The notes under the pieces were generated by a model. It had not been told where the DNA came from and made no database searches. It worked only from the letters and a program-made list of their open reading frames with translations. A program made the position numbers and the translations under genes. From Methylothermaceae bacteria B42 (lineage in GTDB: Bacteria; Pseudomonadota; Gammaproteobacteria; Methylococcales; Methylothermaceae), in assembly GCA_001566965.1 (NCBI GenBank), contig LSNW01000014.1, positions 124,001-188,000 of the forward strand: a DNA stretch of 64,000 bases, read 5' to 3'. Positions 54,968-62,972 of this stretch are shown piece after piece (within the stretch, counting starts at the first letter, position 1; each line of letters opens with the position of its first letter).

Positions 54968-55774
54968 GTGGCGAGAATTATTGTAGTCACCTCGGGTAAG
55001 GGTGGCGTCGGCAAGACAACCACCAGCGCGGCTCTGGCGATGGGGTTGGCTTTGCGGGGGCACCGAACGGCGGTGGTCGATTTTGACGTTGGTCTGCGTA
55101 ACCTTGATTTAATCATGGGATGCGAAAGGCGGGTCGTTTATGACTTTATCAACGTGATTAATGAGGAAGCTTCGCTTCGCCAGGCTTTGATCAAGGACAA
55201 ACGCTGCGAGGATCTATATATTTTGCCGGCCTCCCAAACCCGCGATAAAGATGCTTTGAGTAAAGAAGGGGTTGGAAAGGTATTGGAGGAATTGTCACAA
55301 GATTTTGATTATGTCATTTGTGACTCGCCCGCTGGCATAGAAAAGGGTGCTTTTCTGGCCATGTATTATGCCGATGACGCCATTGTCTGCACAAATCCTG
55401 AAGTATCTTCCGTGCGGGATGCGGACAGGATGATTGGCATTCTTGCCAGTAAATCCCGCCGCGCTGAGTTAGGCGAAGTGCCGGTGACGGAACATTTACT
55501 CCTGACTCGCTATTCTCCAGAACGGGTGAAAAAGGGCGAAATGCTATCGGTGGATGATGTGCTGGAAATTTTGGCTCTGCCTTTATTGGGCGTGATTCCA
55601 GAATCTCAAGCGGTTCTGAGTGCATCCAACGAGGGGATCCCCGTTATCTTGGATGAAAAAAGCGATGCTGGGCAGGCCTACCAGGACGCGGTTTCCCGCT
55701 ATCTGGGAGAGGAGTTACCGCACCGCTTTATCACTGAGAAAAAAGGTCTGTTTGGCCGATTGTTTGGAGGGTGA
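54968..55774 (+). CDS. minD: Septum site-determining ATPase MinD
   Basis: The 268-residue ATPase recruits MinC to the membrane. A GTG start follows GGAGGG. The deviant Walker A KGGVGKTT (11-18), the switch regions VVDFDVGLRNLDL and DYVICDSPAGIEKGAF, and the C-terminal amphipathic membrane-targeting helix KKGLFGRLFGG are all present. It oscillates with MinE between the cell poles. minE starts 4 bp after the stop. Confidence 0.97.
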   Translation: MARIIVVTSGKGGVGKTTTSAALAMGLALRGHRTAVVDFDVGLRNLDLIMGCERRVVYDFINVINEEASLRQALIKDKRCEDLYILPASQTRDKDALSKEGVGKVLEELSQDFDYVICDSPAGIEKGAFLAMYYADDAIVCTNPEVSSVRDADRMIGILASKSRRAELGEVPVTEHLLLTRYSPERVKKGEMLSVDDVLEILALPLLGVIPESQAVLSASNEGIPVILDEKSDAGQAYQDAVSRYLGEELPHRFITEKKGLFGRLFGG

Positions 55775-55778
55775 AATC

Positions 55779-56057
55779 ATGGGGCTATTAGATTATTTCC
55801 GCGCTACGCGTCCCAAGAGCGCGCAAACTGCCAAAGAACGTTTGCAAATTCTGGTGGCTCATGAAAGGAGCATGCAGGGGGCGCCCAGTTTTTTGCCTAA
55901 AATGCAGCAGGAAATCCTGGCGGTCATTCGCAAATATGTGCAAGTAGACCAGGATGCGGTCACGGTGAATATGGAACAAGATGAAGATCGTGAAATTCTC
56001 GAGGTCAATATCGTTTTATCCGAGGATAGTTTGGAAGCATCCGGAGAAACGGTATAA
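55779..56057 (+). CDS. minE: Cell division topological specificity factor MinE
   Basis: The ATG at 55779 gives 92 residues, normal for MinE. The N-terminal membrane-binding helix (MGLLDYFRA), the anti-MinCD region (TAKERLQILVAHERSM) and the C-terminal dimerisation domain (VRKYVQVDQDAVTVNMEQDEDREILEVNI-like strands) are present. A long in-frame extension starting inside minD is ignored. It ends the minCDE operon. Confidence 0.95.
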   Translation: MGLLDYFRATRPKSAQTAKERLQILVAHERSMQGAPSFLPKMQQEILAVIRKYVQVDQDAVTVNMEQDEDREILEVNIVLSEDSLEASGETV

Positions 56058-56110
56058 AGAAGGCATTGATTTTTTAGTCGTTGATCAGCAAGTAAAAAGG
56101 GGAGAAACGA

Positions 56111-56398
56111 ATGGCTACTCCACAGAACAAGCCGGCGCCAAAACCTCAGAAAAAAAGCCCTTCGGCAGCCAAGGCTGATGTTAAAGCTGCAAAATTGTCA
56201 AAGGGCGAGGAAATTGGTGAAGCGGCGGGCAAGGTTTGGCAATGTCTCAACAAATTAGGAGACGTATCGCCTTCCAAGCTTGCTTCTGAAACCGGTCTGA
56301 GCACGAAAGAAGTCCAAAGAGCAATAGGCTGGCTTGCGCGCGAAGGAAAGCTTATCATTGAGAGTGACGGACGCACTGAGGTTTTCAGACTCTCATAG
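56111..56398 (+). CDS. DUF2582-type winged helix-turn-helix protein
   Basis: The 95-residue protein has a basic Pro/Lys/Ala-rich N-terminal tail (about 1-30) followed by a compact winged helix: EEIGEAAGKVWQCLNKLGDVSPSKLASETGLSTKEVQRAIGWLAREGKLIIE, then the wing SDGRTEVFRLS. This fits the DUF2582 family, in which the wHTH may bind DNA or act as an interaction domain. It has a GGGGAGAAACG ribosome site and lies between minE and the Met-rich secreted protein gene. Confidence 0.8.
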   Translation: MATPQNKPAPKPQKKSPSAAKADVKAAKLSKGEEIGEAAGKVWQCLNKLGDVSPSKLASETGLSTKEVQRAIGWLAREGKLIIESDGRTEVFRLS

Positions 56399-56454
56399 AA
56401 CTTCAGCACGCTCCGCGATAGCAATAAATTATTATGGAAACAGGAGGAGCGGTT

Positions 56455-57000
56455 ATGTGGAAAAAAATCAGTTTAGCGATTGCGTGTACATTGTGTTTAA
56501 CAAGCACCACAGTGTGGTCGGCCAGTGATGAGGATGTGAAAGACGCGGGTAATGTCCGCATCAAAATCCGACCTGCCCAGCCAGGCCAAGGTGGTATGGG
56601 AGGACCCGGCATGGGTGGCCCGGGAATGGGTGGCATGGGTATGCAAGGCGGTGGCCCCGGCATGGCTATGCCAGGTGGAGGGATGATGATGCAGATGCAT
56701 CAAAAAACCATGGAACGGTTACAGGCTATTGAAACCAAAGTAGATCACCTGGCCAACGAACTTGATCATATTCTCGAGGAACGTGAAAGAAAGCACGAGG
56801 AGAAAAAAGAGAAGAAAACCGAAAAGCACAAGCAAGTAATGGATCAGCTGGCAGAATTAGAATCCAAGCTCGAACATTTGAGTAAAGAAATTGATCATAT
56901 GTATAAAGAGCAGGAAAAGGAATCCCATGAGCTTTTGGAAGCACTCGGAAAGAAGATTGAACATATTTTGAAAGAGCAGGAACAGGAAACCCATCAATAA
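56455..57000 (+). CDS. Secreted Met/Gly-rich coiled-coil protein
   Basis: The ATG at 56455 (181 residues) has AGGAGGAG upstream; the in-frame ATG at 56434 lies before that site and is rejected. A signal peptide (1-22, MWKKISLAIACTLCLTSTTVWSA) is followed by a Met/Gly/Pro-rich region (about 38-80) with repeats such as GGMGGPGMGGPGMGG and a Met-rich GGGMMMQMHQ end. The rest (about 85-181) is a charged coiled coil with repeated LxxLxxELDHILEE and KIEHILKEQ units. Met-rich periplasmic segments often bind copper(I), but that is only an inference. The family is not recognised. A strong terminator follows. Confidence 0.75.
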   Translation: MWKKISLAIACTLCLTSTTVWSASDEDVKDAGNVRIKIRPAQPGQGGMGGPGMGGPGMGGMGMQGGGPGMAMPGGGMMMQMHQKTMERLQAIETKVDHLANELDHILEERERKHEEKKEKKTEKHKQVMDQLAELESKLEHLSKEIDHMYKEQEKESHELLEALGKKIEHILKEQEQETHQ

Positions 57001-57023
57001 ACATTGCTTAATGAGTGACTGCC

Positions 57024-57054
57024 AACGCCCCGCATTGTCGGGGCGTTTTTGTTT
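57024..57054 (+). terminator. Rho-independent terminator
   Basis: AACGCCCCG (57024-57032) and CGGGGCGTT (57039-57047) form a perfect 9-bp stem with a 6-nt loop, and TTTGTTT follows. It ends the transcript of the Met-rich protein and separates it from the DUF1538 operon. Confidence 0.93.
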
Positions 57055-57095
57055 CCGCGCCATTACCTCTACAATCTGTCTCAAATTCAGCCGTT

Positions 57096-57836
57096 GTGGA
57101 GAGCGTTATCTTCAATAATCTGTTTATTCGCCAGTTTTTATCGAGCTGCCTGGATTTGGCGCCGGTCATGGTGGTTGTCATTGGGTTTCAATTGGCGGTG
57201 ATCCGTCAGCCACTACCCGATGCCCTGGACATGATCACTGGCACTTTAATGATTGTCTTGGGGTTGACTTTGTTTGTTCAGGGACTGGAGCAAGCCTTAT
57301 TCCCCCTTGGCGAATCCATGGCCTATGCCTTTGCCCGTAAGGGCAGCTTGCCTTGGCTGCTTGCTTTTGCCTTTGCCCTGGGGTTTTCGACGACCGTGGC
57401 CGAACCTGCGTTGATCGCGGTGGCGGACAAAGCAGCGGAAGTTGCGGCTTTGGGCGGAATGATTGAGGATAGCGAATCCAGTCGCCACAGTTACGCACTC
57501 GGATTGCGTTTGACCGTTGCGCTGGGGGTGGGTTTTGCCATTGTTATCGGCGTCATACGGATTATCAAAGGCTGGCCGCTGCATTATTTAATGATTCTGG
57601 GGTATTTGGGGGTCGTCATTATGACTGTTTTTGCTCCCCCGGAAATTATTGGCGTGGCCTATGATTCCGGTGGTGTCACTACCTCCACCATTACCGTGCC
57701 CCTGGTGACTGCGCTGGGGGTGGGTCTGGCCAGTGCCATTAAAGGGCGCAATCCGGTAGTGGATGGGTTTGGTTTGATTGCTTTTGCTTCGTTGACACCT
57801 ATGATTTTTGTCATGGTTTATGGGCTGATTTTGTAA
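57096..57836 (+). CDS. DUF1538 integral membrane protein, first of a tandem pair
   Basis: I choose the GTG at 57096 (246 residues) because the longer open frame runs back into the terminator, and because this gives the same length as the next gene and aligns with its start. Seven or so hydrophobic helices are seen. Two striking motifs, each inside a helical hairpin, are [20 protein letters not shown] (about 94-113) and [21 protein letters not shown] (about 188-208). These recur in the neighbour, which suggests a duplicated transporter core with broken helices. DUF1538 proteins have no assigned substrate. A weak ribosome site leaves the start moderately uncertain. Confidence 0.82.
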   Translation: MESVIFNNLFIRQFLSSCLDLAPVMVVVIGFQLAVIRQPLPDALDMITGTLMIVLGLTLFVQGLEQALFPLGESMAYAFARKGSLPWLLAFAFALGFSTTVAEPALIAVADKAAEVAALGGMIEDSESSRHSYALGLRLTVALGVGFAIVIGVIRIIKGWPLHYLMILGYLGVVIMTVFAPPEIIGVAYDSGGVTTSTITVPLVTALGVGLASAIKGRNPVVDGFGLIAFASLTPMIFVMVYGLIL

Positions 57837-58576
57837 TGAAGCTGGTGTGGATTCTGTGGCAATCTCTTCGGGATATTCTTCCCATTGCCGCCACCATTGT
57901 GGTTTTTCAGGTGCTGGTTATTCGCCGCCCTATTCCCCATCTTGGCCGGTTGCTGGCGGGATTTACTTATGTGGTATTGGGAATGGCACTGTTTCTGCAA
58001 GGGTTGGATATGGCGCTATTTCCTTTGGGGGAACTCATGGCCACCCAGCTGACCAGCGGGGATTTTATCCCTTCCCAAGGGGCCGATGCAGGGGATTATT
58101 TCTGGGTCTATTTATTTGCCGCCAGTATTGGCTTTGCCACGACCCTGGCGGAACCTTCCCTGCTAGCGGTGGCAATCAAGGCCCAGGAGATTTCCGGCGG
58201 AGGCATTAATGCCTGGGGGTTACGCTTGGCGGTATCGGTTGGGGTTGCTTTTGGCATTGCGCTGGGGACTTATCGAATTGTCACCGGCGGTCCATTGTAT
58301 TTATACATTGTCATAGGTTATGTAATTGTTATTATTCAAACGTTATTTGCGCCTAAATTAATTATAGGGTTGGCGTACGATTCCGGCGGGGTGACAACCT
58401 CCACTGTAACCGTGCCGCTGGTGACTGCCTTGGGGTTGGGTTTGGCATCCTCGGTGCCGGGCCGTAATGTTCTGTTAGACGGGTTTGGCCTGATTGCGTT
58501 TGCCAGCTTGTTTCCCATAGTGGCGGTATTAGGTTATGCGCAATTTGCTGCTTGGTTTGGAAAAGATGAGGAATAG
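57836..58576 (+). CDS. DUF1538 integral membrane protein, second of a tandem pair
   Basis: The 246-residue paralogue of the previous gene starts at the ATG inside TAATG, so translation is coupled. Both signature motifs are conserved: GFATTLAEPSLLAVAIKAQE (about 99-118) and [21 protein letters not shown] (about 181-201). A short inserted loop (LTSGDFIPSQGADAGDYF) differs from the partner. The two probably form a heterodimer in the inner membrane, with a transport or channel role suggested by Gly- and Pro-rich helices and buried acidic residues. The next gene, a PII-like regulator, lies 5 bp away. Confidence 0.85.
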   Translation: MKLVWILWQSLRDILPIAATIVVFQVLVIRRPIPHLGRLLAGFTYVVLGMALFLQGLDMALFPLGELMATQLTSGDFIPSQGADAGDYFWVYLFAASIGFATTLAEPSLLAVAIKAQEISGGGINAWGLRLAVSVGVAFGIALGTYRIVTGGPLYLYIVIGYVIVIIQTLFAPKLIIGLAYDSGGVTTSTVTVPLVTALGLGLASSVPGRNVLLDGFGLIAFASLFPIVAVLGYAQFAAWFGKDEE

Positions 58577-58581
58577 AGAGA

Positions 58582-58932
58582 ATGCGTTTTAAACTGATCG
58601 TGGTTTTTGTGGAAGACGATAAAACCGATTTGGTGTTAAAAACCGCCCGGGATTACGGCGCCACGGGCGCGACTGTGATTACCAATGCCCGGGGGGAAGG
58701 TATGCACCGGCCGAAAACCTTTTTGGGACTGACTTTGGAAACCCAAAGGGATGTGGTGTTGATGCTGGTGGAAGAACATCTGAGCCGGTCAATTTTAGAG
58801 GCGATCGCCAAGGTGGCTGAATTCGATGTCTCCCCGGGTACCGGGATTGCCTTCCAAATCGATGTGGAAGATGCTGTAGGAGTGCGCCATCAAGTGGAAA
58901 AGCTGACGCCTTTGATTGAGGAGGAGATTTGA
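58582..58932 (+). CDS. PII-like signalling protein
   Basis: The 116-residue sequence has the PII ferredoxin-like layout: KLIVVFVEDDKTDLVLKTARDYGATGATVITNARGEG, then a short T-loop region (HRPKTFLGLTLETQRD), VVLMLVEEHLSRSILEAIAKVAEF, and GTGIAFQIDVEDAVGVRHQVEKL. The canonical Tyr51 uridylylation site is not present and the T-loop is short, so it differs from GlnB/GlnK. PII-like proteins of this sort control a neighbouring membrane protein in response to a nucleotide. The DUF1538 pair is the obvious partner. Confidence 0.82.
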   Translation: MRFKLIVVFVEDDKTDLVLKTARDYGATGATVITNARGEGMHRPKTFLGLTLETQRDVVLMLVEEHLSRSILEAIAKVAEFDVSPGTGIAFQIDVEDAVGVRHQVEKLTPLIEEEI

Positions 58933-58933
58933 C

Positions 58934-59344
58934 ATGCGGGACAGAAAAAGACCATTAATCCGGGTTCGGGACATCATGCGGACCGATTTTGGCACCATTG
59001 AAGGGATTGCCACGATTGACGAGGCGCTGCGAAAAATGAAATCGCTGAAAACTTCGGTGCTGGTGGTAGAAAAACGCCACGCCGATGACGAGTATGGGCT
59101 TATTACTTCTGGCGATATCGCCCGTCATGTTTTGGCCAAAGACCGCTCTCCCGACCGGGTCAACGTTTATGAAATCATGTTGAAACCGGTCATCTCCGTC
59201 CATCCCAACATGGACATCCGCTACTGTTCCCGGCTGTTCGCCCATTATGATTTAGTACGGGCGCCAGTGATCGAAGAATGCAAGGTCATCGGCATGGTCA
59301 GCCCCAACGCTTTGGTATTGGACGGCTTGTATCAGCTTCTATGA
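58934..59344 (+). CDS. CBS-pair protein
   Basis: I use the ATG at 58934 (136 residues), 1 bp after the PII-like stop. Two CBS units are visible: RVRDIMRTDFGTIEGIATIDEALRKMKSLKTSVLVVEK with GLITSGDIARHVL, and NVYEIMLKPVISVHPNMDIRYCSRLFAHYDLVRAPVIEECKVIGMVSPNALV. CBS pairs bind adenosine nucleotides. As the last gene of the DUF1538 operon it probably gives an ATP/AMP-sensitive input to the same membrane system. This role is an inference. Confidence 0.85.
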   Translation: MRDRKRPLIRVRDIMRTDFGTIEGIATIDEALRKMKSLKTSVLVVEKRHADDEYGLITSGDIARHVLAKDRSPDRVNVYEIMLKPVISVHPNMDIRYCSRLFAHYDLVRAPVIEECKVIGMVSPNALVLDGLYQLL

Positions 59345-59348
59345 TGAT

Positions 59349-59792
59349 TTAACCTTCCTTCAAGCGAACCGCCAGGACGTCGCATTTTGCATGGAGGATG
59401 ACACTGGAAGCGGTTGATCCCAGCAGCACGCCGAGCCCGCGGCGGCTGTGGGAACCCAAGACGATTAAATCGACGTTTTCCTCTTCGGCTACCCGGACAA
59501 TCTCGAACTTAGGGCTGCCTACTTCCACCCAGCGCCGGTTTTCCGGGATGCCCAGTTTTTCCCCGATCTGATCCAGCTTTTCCTTGGCCGCGGCAATCAA
59601 TTGTTCCGTGATATTGACATCAAAAGGGATGATGGGGCCGTAGATGGAATCGGTGACCGGCAGATTATCCACTGAGTGCAACACGCTCAATTGGGCCTGG
59701 TAGCGGTCTGCCAAATCCTTTGCCCGCTGCGCTACCAGTTCACCGTGTTCTGAAAAGTCGGCGGCTAACAGGATGTGTTTATAAGGTTCCAT
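59349..59792 (-). CDS. Universal stress protein
   Basis: The 147-residue UspA-fold protein starts MEPYKHILLAADFSEHGELVAQRAKDLA and has the ATP-binding motif GSHSRRGLGVLLGSTASSV (about 113-131), so it is of the nucleotide-binding type. Asp12 in the first strand end is conserved. Such proteins help survival under stress. It converges on the CBS gene with a 4-bp gap and lies 78 bp downstream of the ABC-F gene. Confidence 0.93.
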   Translation of the reverse strand: MEPYKHILLAADFSEHGELVAQRAKDLADRYQAQLSVLHSVDNLPVTDSIYGPIIPFDVNITEQLIAAAKEKLDQIGEKLGIPENRRWVEVGSPKFEIVRVAEEENVDLIVLGSHSRRGLGVLLGSTASSVILHAKCDVLAVRLKEG

Positions 59793-59870
59793 TGGTAGAC
59801 TCCTTAATGAATCAGTAGAGAATAATTAGGATCATATCAAAAGCAGGAAGGGATATGCGCATTTGCTTGA

Positions 59871-61760
59871 CTATAAAGTCCCGTTGATGGCATCCAGCTT
59901 TTCTTCCGCCGCCATCCAGCGTTCTTCCGCCAACTGTAGTTGTTTATCAATTTCGCCCTTTTCCAGTAACAATGCTTGTAAACGTTGCTTTGCCTCGGGC
60001 TGGTAAAGGGAAGGATCGGCCAATTGCTGCTCGAATTTATCTTTGGCAGCCGTCAATCGCTCGACTTCTTCTTCTGCCTTGGCCAGAGCTTGTTTCAGGG
60101 GGCGCAGTTGCTGCCGCCGTTTGGCTTCTTCCCGGCGCAGATCCCGGCGGGAAAGCGCAGGGGTTTCAGATTGAGCCGAAGTGCCACGGTTGCGTTGCTC
60201 CAATAGCCAGCGGCGGTAATCTTCCAGATTACCGGAATAAGGTACCGCGTGGCCGTTGGCTACCAGCCAATAGTCGTCAGTGACGCAACGTAACAAGTGC
60301 CGGTCGTGGGAGACCAGAATCAAGGCGCCTGGGTAGTCCTGCAAAGCCAGGGTAAGAGCATGGCGCATTTCAATATCCAGGTGGTTGGTAGGTTCGTCCA
60401 ATAGCAGTAAATTGGGTTTTTGATAGACGATTAGCGCCAGCACCAGTCGGGCTTTTTCCCCGCCGGAGAAAGTCTCAACCGGTGTGGTGGCCCGCTCACC
60501 GCTGAAGCCGAATCCCCCAAGAAAGCTACGCAATTTTTCTTCTCTGGCCTGGCGGTCGAGTAGCTGGAAATGCACAAGGGCGGTTTGCCGGGGGACTAAT
60601 TGTTCCAGTTGATGTTGGGCGAAGTAGCCGATCTTGAGTTGATCGGCGGTTTCCTTGCTGCCAACCAACGGGGAAATCTCGCCCGCCAGGGTTTTGATTA
60701 AAGTGGATTTGCCGGCACCGTTAGGCCCCAATAATCCTAGCCTGTCGCCCGGCCCCAGCGTTAAATTGACCTCCCTTAAAATAGTGGTTTCCCCATAACC
60801 CAATCTGGCATTTTCCAGCCGCACTAAGGGAAAAGACAGATATTCCGGGCGGGGCAAGCGGAAATGGAAGGGAGAGTCCACATGGGCCGGAGCGATTTCC
60901 GCCAGTCTCTCCAGGACTTTAATGCGGCTTTGTACTTGTTTGGCTTTCGTGGCCTTGGCGCGGAACCGGTGGATGAATTGCAGCAAATGGTCCTTTTCCC
61001 GTTGCTGTTTGCGGTAGGCTGCTTGCTGTTGGGCTAGGGCTTGGGCGCGGAGTTTTTCAAAGGCGGAGTAGTTGCCGGTATAGTGTTTGATGCGGCCTTG
61101 TTCCAAGTGCAAAATGTGGTCGCAAATCTGATCGAGAAAATCCCGGTCGTGGGAAATGAGCAGTAACGTGCCGGGATAGGTTTTCAGCCATTCCTGGAGC
61201 CATATCACCGCGTCCAGGTCGAGGTGATTGGTAGGTTCATCCAATAGTAATAAATCAGAACGGCACATCAAGGCCTTGGCTAAATGCAGGCGCATGCGCC
61301 AACCGCCGGAAAAATCCTCAACTTTTTTTTCCAAATCAGAATTGGCAAATCCCAGGCCATTAAGGAGGCGGGCAGCTTTGGCTTTTGCCTGATAACCGCC
61401 GATGGCTTCTAGTCGGGCGTGGAGTTCGGCTTGAAGGATGCCGTCGCCGTTTTGTTCGGCCTTTCGGAGTTGGGTTTGCAGTGCCCGCAGTTCTTTGTCG
61501 CCATCGAGCACGTAATCCAGCGCTTGGCGATCCAGATCGGAGACTTCCTGGGTTACGGAAGCGATGGTCAAATCCGGTGGCATCTGCAGGTGACCGCTGT
61601 CAGGGGAAAGCTCCCCGAGAATCAGTCCCAACAGACTGGATTTCCCGGTGCCATTGGCGCCGACCAGTCCGGTCCGGTCACCGCGTTGCACCGTAAAAGT
61701 GGCGTGTTCAAACAGCAACCGCCCGCCCCGGCGGAGAGAAACCTCGTGAAAACTAAGCAT
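59871..61760 (-). CDS. yheS: ABC-F protein, YheS type
   Basis: The 629 residues carry two ABC domains and no transmembrane helix. Domain 1 has Walker A GANGTGKSS and signature FSGGWRMRLHLAKALMCRSDLLLLDEPTNHLDLDAVIWL. The linker (about 240-300) contains IHRFRAKATKAKQVQSRIKVLER. Domain 2 has Walker A GPNGAGKST and signature FSGGEKARLVLALIVYQKPNLLLLDEPTNHLDIEMR. The C-terminal 100 residues form an antiparallel coiled coil. ABC-F proteins act on the ribosome rather than as transporters. The DLDAVIWLQEWL and SFLGGFGFSGE blocks favour YheS over Uup or EttA. It overlaps the carbonic anhydrase-like gene by 8 bp. Confidence 0.94.
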   Translation of the reverse strand: MLSFHEVSLRRGGRLLFEHATFTVQRGDRTGLVGANGTGKSSLLGLILGELSPDSGHLQMPPDLTIASVTQEVSDLDRQALDYVLDGDKELRALQTQLRKAEQNGDGILQAELHARLEAIGGYQAKAKAARLLNGLGFANSDLEKKVEDFSGGWRMRLHLAKALMCRSDLLLLDEPTNHLDLDAVIWLQEWLKTYPGTLLLISHDRDFLDQICDHILHLEQGRIKHYTGNYSAFEKLRAQALAQQQAAYRKQQREKDHLLQFIHRFRAKATKAKQVQSRIKVLERLAEIAPAHVDSPFHFRLPRPEYLSFPLVRLENARLGYGETTILREVNLTLGPGDRLGLLGPNGAGKSTLIKTLAGEISPLVGSKETADQLKIGYFAQHQLEQLVPRQTALVHFQLLDRQAREEKLRSFLGGFGFSGERATTPVETFSGGEKARLVLALIVYQKPNLLLLDEPTNHLDIEMRHALTLALQDYPGALILVSHDRHLLRCVTDDYWLVANGHAVPYSGNLEDYRRWLLEQRNRGTSAQSETPALSRRDLRREEAKRRQQLRPLKQALAKAEEEVERLTAAKDKFEQQLADPSLYQPEAKQRLQALLLEKGEIDKQLQLAEERWMAAEEKLDAINGTL

Positions 61761-62301
61761 TTAGATAACGGTTTTTTAGTTGAATGTAATGCTGGGCGGA
61801 GTATTCAAGGAATACCAATTCGTCATCAGTTAGCGGACGTGAGCGCCGGGCGGGGCTTCCGATATAGAGTGATTGGGCTGCCAGTTGTTTCCCCGGTGGT
61901 ACCAGCGCGCCTGCGGCCAGAATAATCTTGTCTTCCAGTACCGCGCCATCCATCACAATGGCGCCAATTCCGATCAAGCAAAGATCACCGATGGTGCAAC
62001 CGTGGATAACCGCCCGATGGCCGATGGTAACCTTTTGACCAATCGTTAATGGATAGCCTCCCGGCGAGTGGGGGCCATCGTGGGTGACGTGCAAGACGCT
62101 GCCGTCCTGTACATTGGTGCCAGCACCGATATGAATGTGATTCACATCACCACGGACGACCGCTTGAGGCCAAATGGAAACTTCATCTTCAAGGTGCACA
62201 TCGCCGATGACGACAGCGCTTTCAGCGATATAAACGCCGCCCCCTGAATAAGGGGTCATATTTCCAAAGGTTTTGCGTGTCAATTCTGTCTCCGTTGCCA
62301 C
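61753..62301 (-). CDS. Gamma-carbonic anhydrase family protein (YrdA/PaaY type)
   Basis: The 182-residue protein has a left-handed beta-helix of hexapeptide repeats (SVWPQAVVRGDVNHIHIGAGTNVQDGSVLH-like). His71 or His74 in SVLHVTHDG, with His95 and His100 in TIGHRAVIHGCTIG, form the metal site. Many members bind zinc but lack strong anhydrase activity. The C-terminal helix (LTDDELVFLEYSAQHYIQLKNRYL) is typical. It starts the short operon that continues with the ABC-F gene. Confidence 0.93.
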   Translation of the reverse strand: MATETELTRKTFGNMTPYSGGGVYIAESAVVIGDVHLEDEVSIWPQAVVRGDVNHIHIGAGTNVQDGSVLHVTHDGPHSPGGYPLTIGQKVTIGHRAVIHGCTIGDLCLIGIGAIVMDGAVLEDKIILAAGALVPPGKQLAAQSLYIGSPARRSRPLTDDELVFLEYSAQHYIQLKNRYLNA

Positions 62302-62390
62302 TATACTTTAAAAAAGGCTTACCGTGCTTTCCAAGCAGGGAAGGCGAGTCATTAACCTCAAATTTAATTTTACCTAGGGAGTTTTGAAAC

Positions 62391-62963
62391 ATGCTGGTTT
62401 TCTTGGTTGTCCTCCTTGCTTTGATTATTATCCTGCTTGTCTACGGGATTGTCATATATAACCGGTTGGTGGCATTAAAACACGGGGTTTCCCAAGCCTG
62501 GTCCAATATCGATGTGCTTCTCAAACAGCGCCATGACGAACTGCCCAAATTGGTGGAAGTATGTAAGCGCTATATGAAATTTGAACAGGAAACACTGGAG
62601 AAGGTCATGCGGGCCAGGGCTAGTGTTTTTCAGGCCCAGCACCAAGGCGATGTGGGGGCGTTGGGTAAAGCTGAAGGGCAGCTCAGGCAGGGGTTGATGA
62701 ATCTGTTCGCGGTGGCGGAAAGCTACCCGGAACTGAAGGCGGACCAGTCATTTCGCCATTTGGAGATCCGTATCACCGGACTGGAAAATGCCATTGCCGA
62801 CCGGCGCGAATTCTATAATGAGGCGGTGAATAATAACAACGTCCGCATTGAGCAATTTCCAGATGTACTGATCGCCCGCAAATTGAATTTTCAGCCTTTC
62901 AAATTGCTGGAGTTTAACGAAGAAGAGAAAAGCGATGTCAATCTCCAAACCCTATTTGGTTGA
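62391..62963 (+). CDS. LemA family protein
   Basis: The 190 residues begin with a transmembrane helix (MLVFLVVLLALIIILLVYGIVIY) and continue as a long helical bundle: YNRLVALKHGVSQAWSNIDVLLKQRHDELPKLVEVCKRYMKFEQ, SYPELKADQSFRHLEIRITGLENAIADRREFYNEAVNNNNVRIEQFP. These are the defining LemA blocks. The function in bacteria is not settled; many members sit beside a membrane protease or a GIDE-type protein, as here. The next gene begins 9 bp downstream. Confidence 0.93.
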   Translation: MLVFLVVLLALIIILLVYGIVIYNRLVALKHGVSQAWSNIDVLLKQRHDELPKLVEVCKRYMKFEQETLEKVMRARASVFQAQHQGDVGALGKAEGQLRQGLMNLFAVAESYPELKADQSFRHLEIRITGLENAIADRREFYNEAVNNNNVRIEQFPDVLIARKLNFQPFKLLEFNEEEKSDVNLQTLFG

Positions 62964-62972
62964 AGTAAATTA

